A stretch of 64,000 bases of DNA from Malurus cyaneus samueli (taxonomy: Eukaryota > Chordata > Aves > Passeriformes > Maluridae), in NCBI GenBank assembly GCA_009741485.1, contig CM019218.1, positions 41,273,894 through 41,337,893 on the forward strand. Reading direction: 5' to 3'. The notes under the pieces were generated by a model. That model was not told the origin of the DNA. It made no database searches and saw only the letters and a list, made by a program, of their open reading frames with translations. The translations under genes were made by a program, and so were the position numbers. Positions 62,117-64,000 of the stretch are shown piece after piece. Position 1 is the stretch's first letter. Each line of letters begins with the position of its first letter.

Positions 62117-64000
62117 CTGGAAAAGAGAGAAGAAAATTAAACATTATCATCAGCATCTGCATCACACTCAGGCATCTGGAACTCCAGATATTCTGATTCA
62201 ATGCACAGGACCTGGTCCTTCCTATTCCCCTCCACAAAGCAGTATGAGCAAAGTACTCTGCTTTTTGCTTAGCAATTTATCTTGTAGCAGGATTACTTAT
62301 CACCTTGACAGAACAACAGTCTAGGAAGTTCCATATTCTTCCCCGCACTCCAAAGTCTATGGGTCAAAGACAGAGCATACTTAAAATATTAAGTCCTTAA
62401 TCAAGCGAGGAATCTGCTCTCTCAAAAGCCACTTGGGCTCGCAATAATATGAAAAATCAAGAGAATTTACCAGTAGGGAAGCTACCATATATACTATGCA
62501 GTGGATGTCTTCTTAGCTTCACAGGTCTTAAAATAGAATACTTTTCCCTCCTAAAATATGATTTGTTTTCAAAAAAACTCACCTTACAAATTGGAAGGAA
62601 AACACAATCCAGAGTATCTCAAATACTTTCTACTTGTTATTTTCTCCCTCTATGTAGCCAAATGTTAAATAATAAAAAGTGCTGCAGTATTTGAGATGAC
62701 CTACACCTCACATCTCACCCTGATTATGGGTAACACAATCAAAACTCTTGCCAGATAAAGCTGACTGTTTTTCACATGTATAATGTTCTTCAGGGACAGC
62801 AATTTTTTCCACGAGATCCACATGTTTATAATTTTCTTCTTTAATTTGCACAAATAGATACATTCAAAAAGTGAAAAAATTGAAAATAAACTTGTCTGAA
62901 TTTTACATGCTCTGTTTTAACTATAGACCACTTCCTCCTTAATGAAGTTATATGAAGTGAAAGGGCTGATAAAAGATTCAGGCCTTCACTCCATAATATT
63001 TTTCTCCAGTGGTTCTGGTTTCCATTTCAGTGAAAGGGAATGAAAACCAACTGCAATTTCAGAAGGAAGATAAGGGAAATACAAAGCTCTAGCAATATAC
63101 TCTTAACAGCTCAGCATCAAGAACACGTTTCTGTCTTAAAGTCTTTATAGATTTTTTCACACGTATAGTGCATGACAACTTTTATGTCAGCTAAGGTCCT
63201 AGCTTTCAACAGTCAGATTAATTCAGCTATGATACCAGAAAAGAAGCAAAGCAAAAATTAAAACATGTTCCCAAATTAGCTATTTTGAAAAACACAATTC
63301 TCATTTTGGTTAAACCTAGCTTCTTCTGAATGCAAGATCCTTATCTAGAAGGTAGCAATCATTTTTATTCCCTACTTGAGCTCTTTCCCTCAGTCAAGTG
63401 GGAAACCACAGAATGCTCTGCTCCACAAAGAGACTCCAGAGGAGACAATTCTGTCTACATAAAGACACATTTATATCAGTTAAGACCTAATTGCAGGACT
63501 GGACCCAAAATGCAAACAGGAAACAGCTGCATTAACTTGGCAGCACGAAAGTTTGCCAAGTGCACAAAGAAACTGAAAAAAGGAAGAAGCAGCCTTATAT
63601 TATCCAGAGATTTGGGGGAACGTGATGAAAATTGAGAGATAAATGGAAGATGTGGGGGAAGCATGCTCGGTCTGAAATTTCCAATGGTTTCTGTCTCCAT
63701 TCTTCTAGCCTTGTTTTTTCTATTCACAACTAGGGCTCCTTTCACCATTCTAACTCATGAATATACTTTTCCTTGCAGTATCCACCATGAAGATGAAGGA
63801 AGGAGCAATGTTACCCCGGACCAAACCTGGCGAATTCCCCTCTCATCCCAACAGCGACACAGCTTCTGACAACTGGCGCTTCAAAACCTGACAAGATCTA
63901 AGATATTAAGAACTCCACAATCCTCTAAGGTTGGTCCTATGGGCAATAAAAGTGCACCATTCTTCTACACAAACCCAGGGTAAGGTATTTGTTTAGAATG
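62117..64000 (-). other. LRP5: LRP5 intron, no exon seen
   Basis: The preceding LRP5 exon should carry the last LDL-receptor class A repeat with an SDEL-type acidic calcium motif. I looked for it on the minus strand to the right edge and did not find it. The stretch is AT-rich, with chance open frames such as 63330-63635 and 63476-63748 and no recognisable repeat. Confidence 0.8.

Noticed and set aside
62117..64000. Search for the preceding LRP5 exon (last LDL-receptor A repeat)
   Set aside because: No cysteine-rich reading frame with an SDEL-type motif and matching splice phase was found, so it is presumed to lie beyond 64000.
1..64000. CRISPR arrays, operons, tRNA/rRNA genes or a novel defence-type system
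   Set aside because: The window is vertebrate nuclear DNA with spliced genes. No regularly spaced repeats, cloverleaf-like sequence or clustered unknown genes were seen.

Overview
This is bird nuclear DNA. It holds parts of two intron-rich genes, both on the minus strand: the 5' half of PPP6R3 (a regulatory subunit of protein phosphatase 6) on the left and the 3' end of LRP5 (a Wnt co-receptor) on the right. The avian call rests on CR1 LINEs ending in the bird-type 3' octamer, on LTRs of bird endogenous-retrovirus type, and on compact introns. The species cannot be named from this window. The head-to-tail order LRP5 then PPP6R3 matches human 11q13, so this is conserved synteny.

Layout. Positions 1-9418 carry ten PPP6R3 coding exons, read from 9412 down to 282. 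Together they encode about 448 residues from the conserved start [10 protein letters not shown] into the SAPS domain, and the gene runs off the left edge. Positions 9419-30716 form a first intron of about 21 kb with a CR1 copy, a CR1 scrap, an unexplained GC-rich patch and a small tandem repeat. Positions 30400-31500 are a sharp CpG island with five CCAAT boxes, a YY1-type motif and a good splice donor; it is taken as the PPP6R3 promoter and noncoding exon 1. Positions 31500-50190 are intergenic and rich in mobile elements: two long CR1 copies in opposite directions, three LTRs, an ancient MIR-like SINE, and two sets of old diverged direct repeats. Positions 50190-64000 hold the LRP5 end: a possible long 3' UTR, then the last four coding exons (transmembrane segment and the PPPSPxS-rich tail).

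How the genes relate. They act in separate pathways. LRP5 is a membrane co-receptor whose phosphorylated tail recruits Axin in Wnt signalling. PPP6R3 is a cytosolic scaffold for the PP6 catalytic subunit. They share orientation but each appears to have its own promoter.

I found no CRISPR array, operon, tRNA or rRNA and no sign of a new gene system. Most open reading frames here are chance frames in introns, the CpG island or mobile elements. The points most worth checking are the possible 6.5 kb LRP5 3' UTR, an element with perfect 10-bp terminal inverted repeats, an insertion with a 5-bp duplication inside a CR1, and the two diverged repeat pairs.
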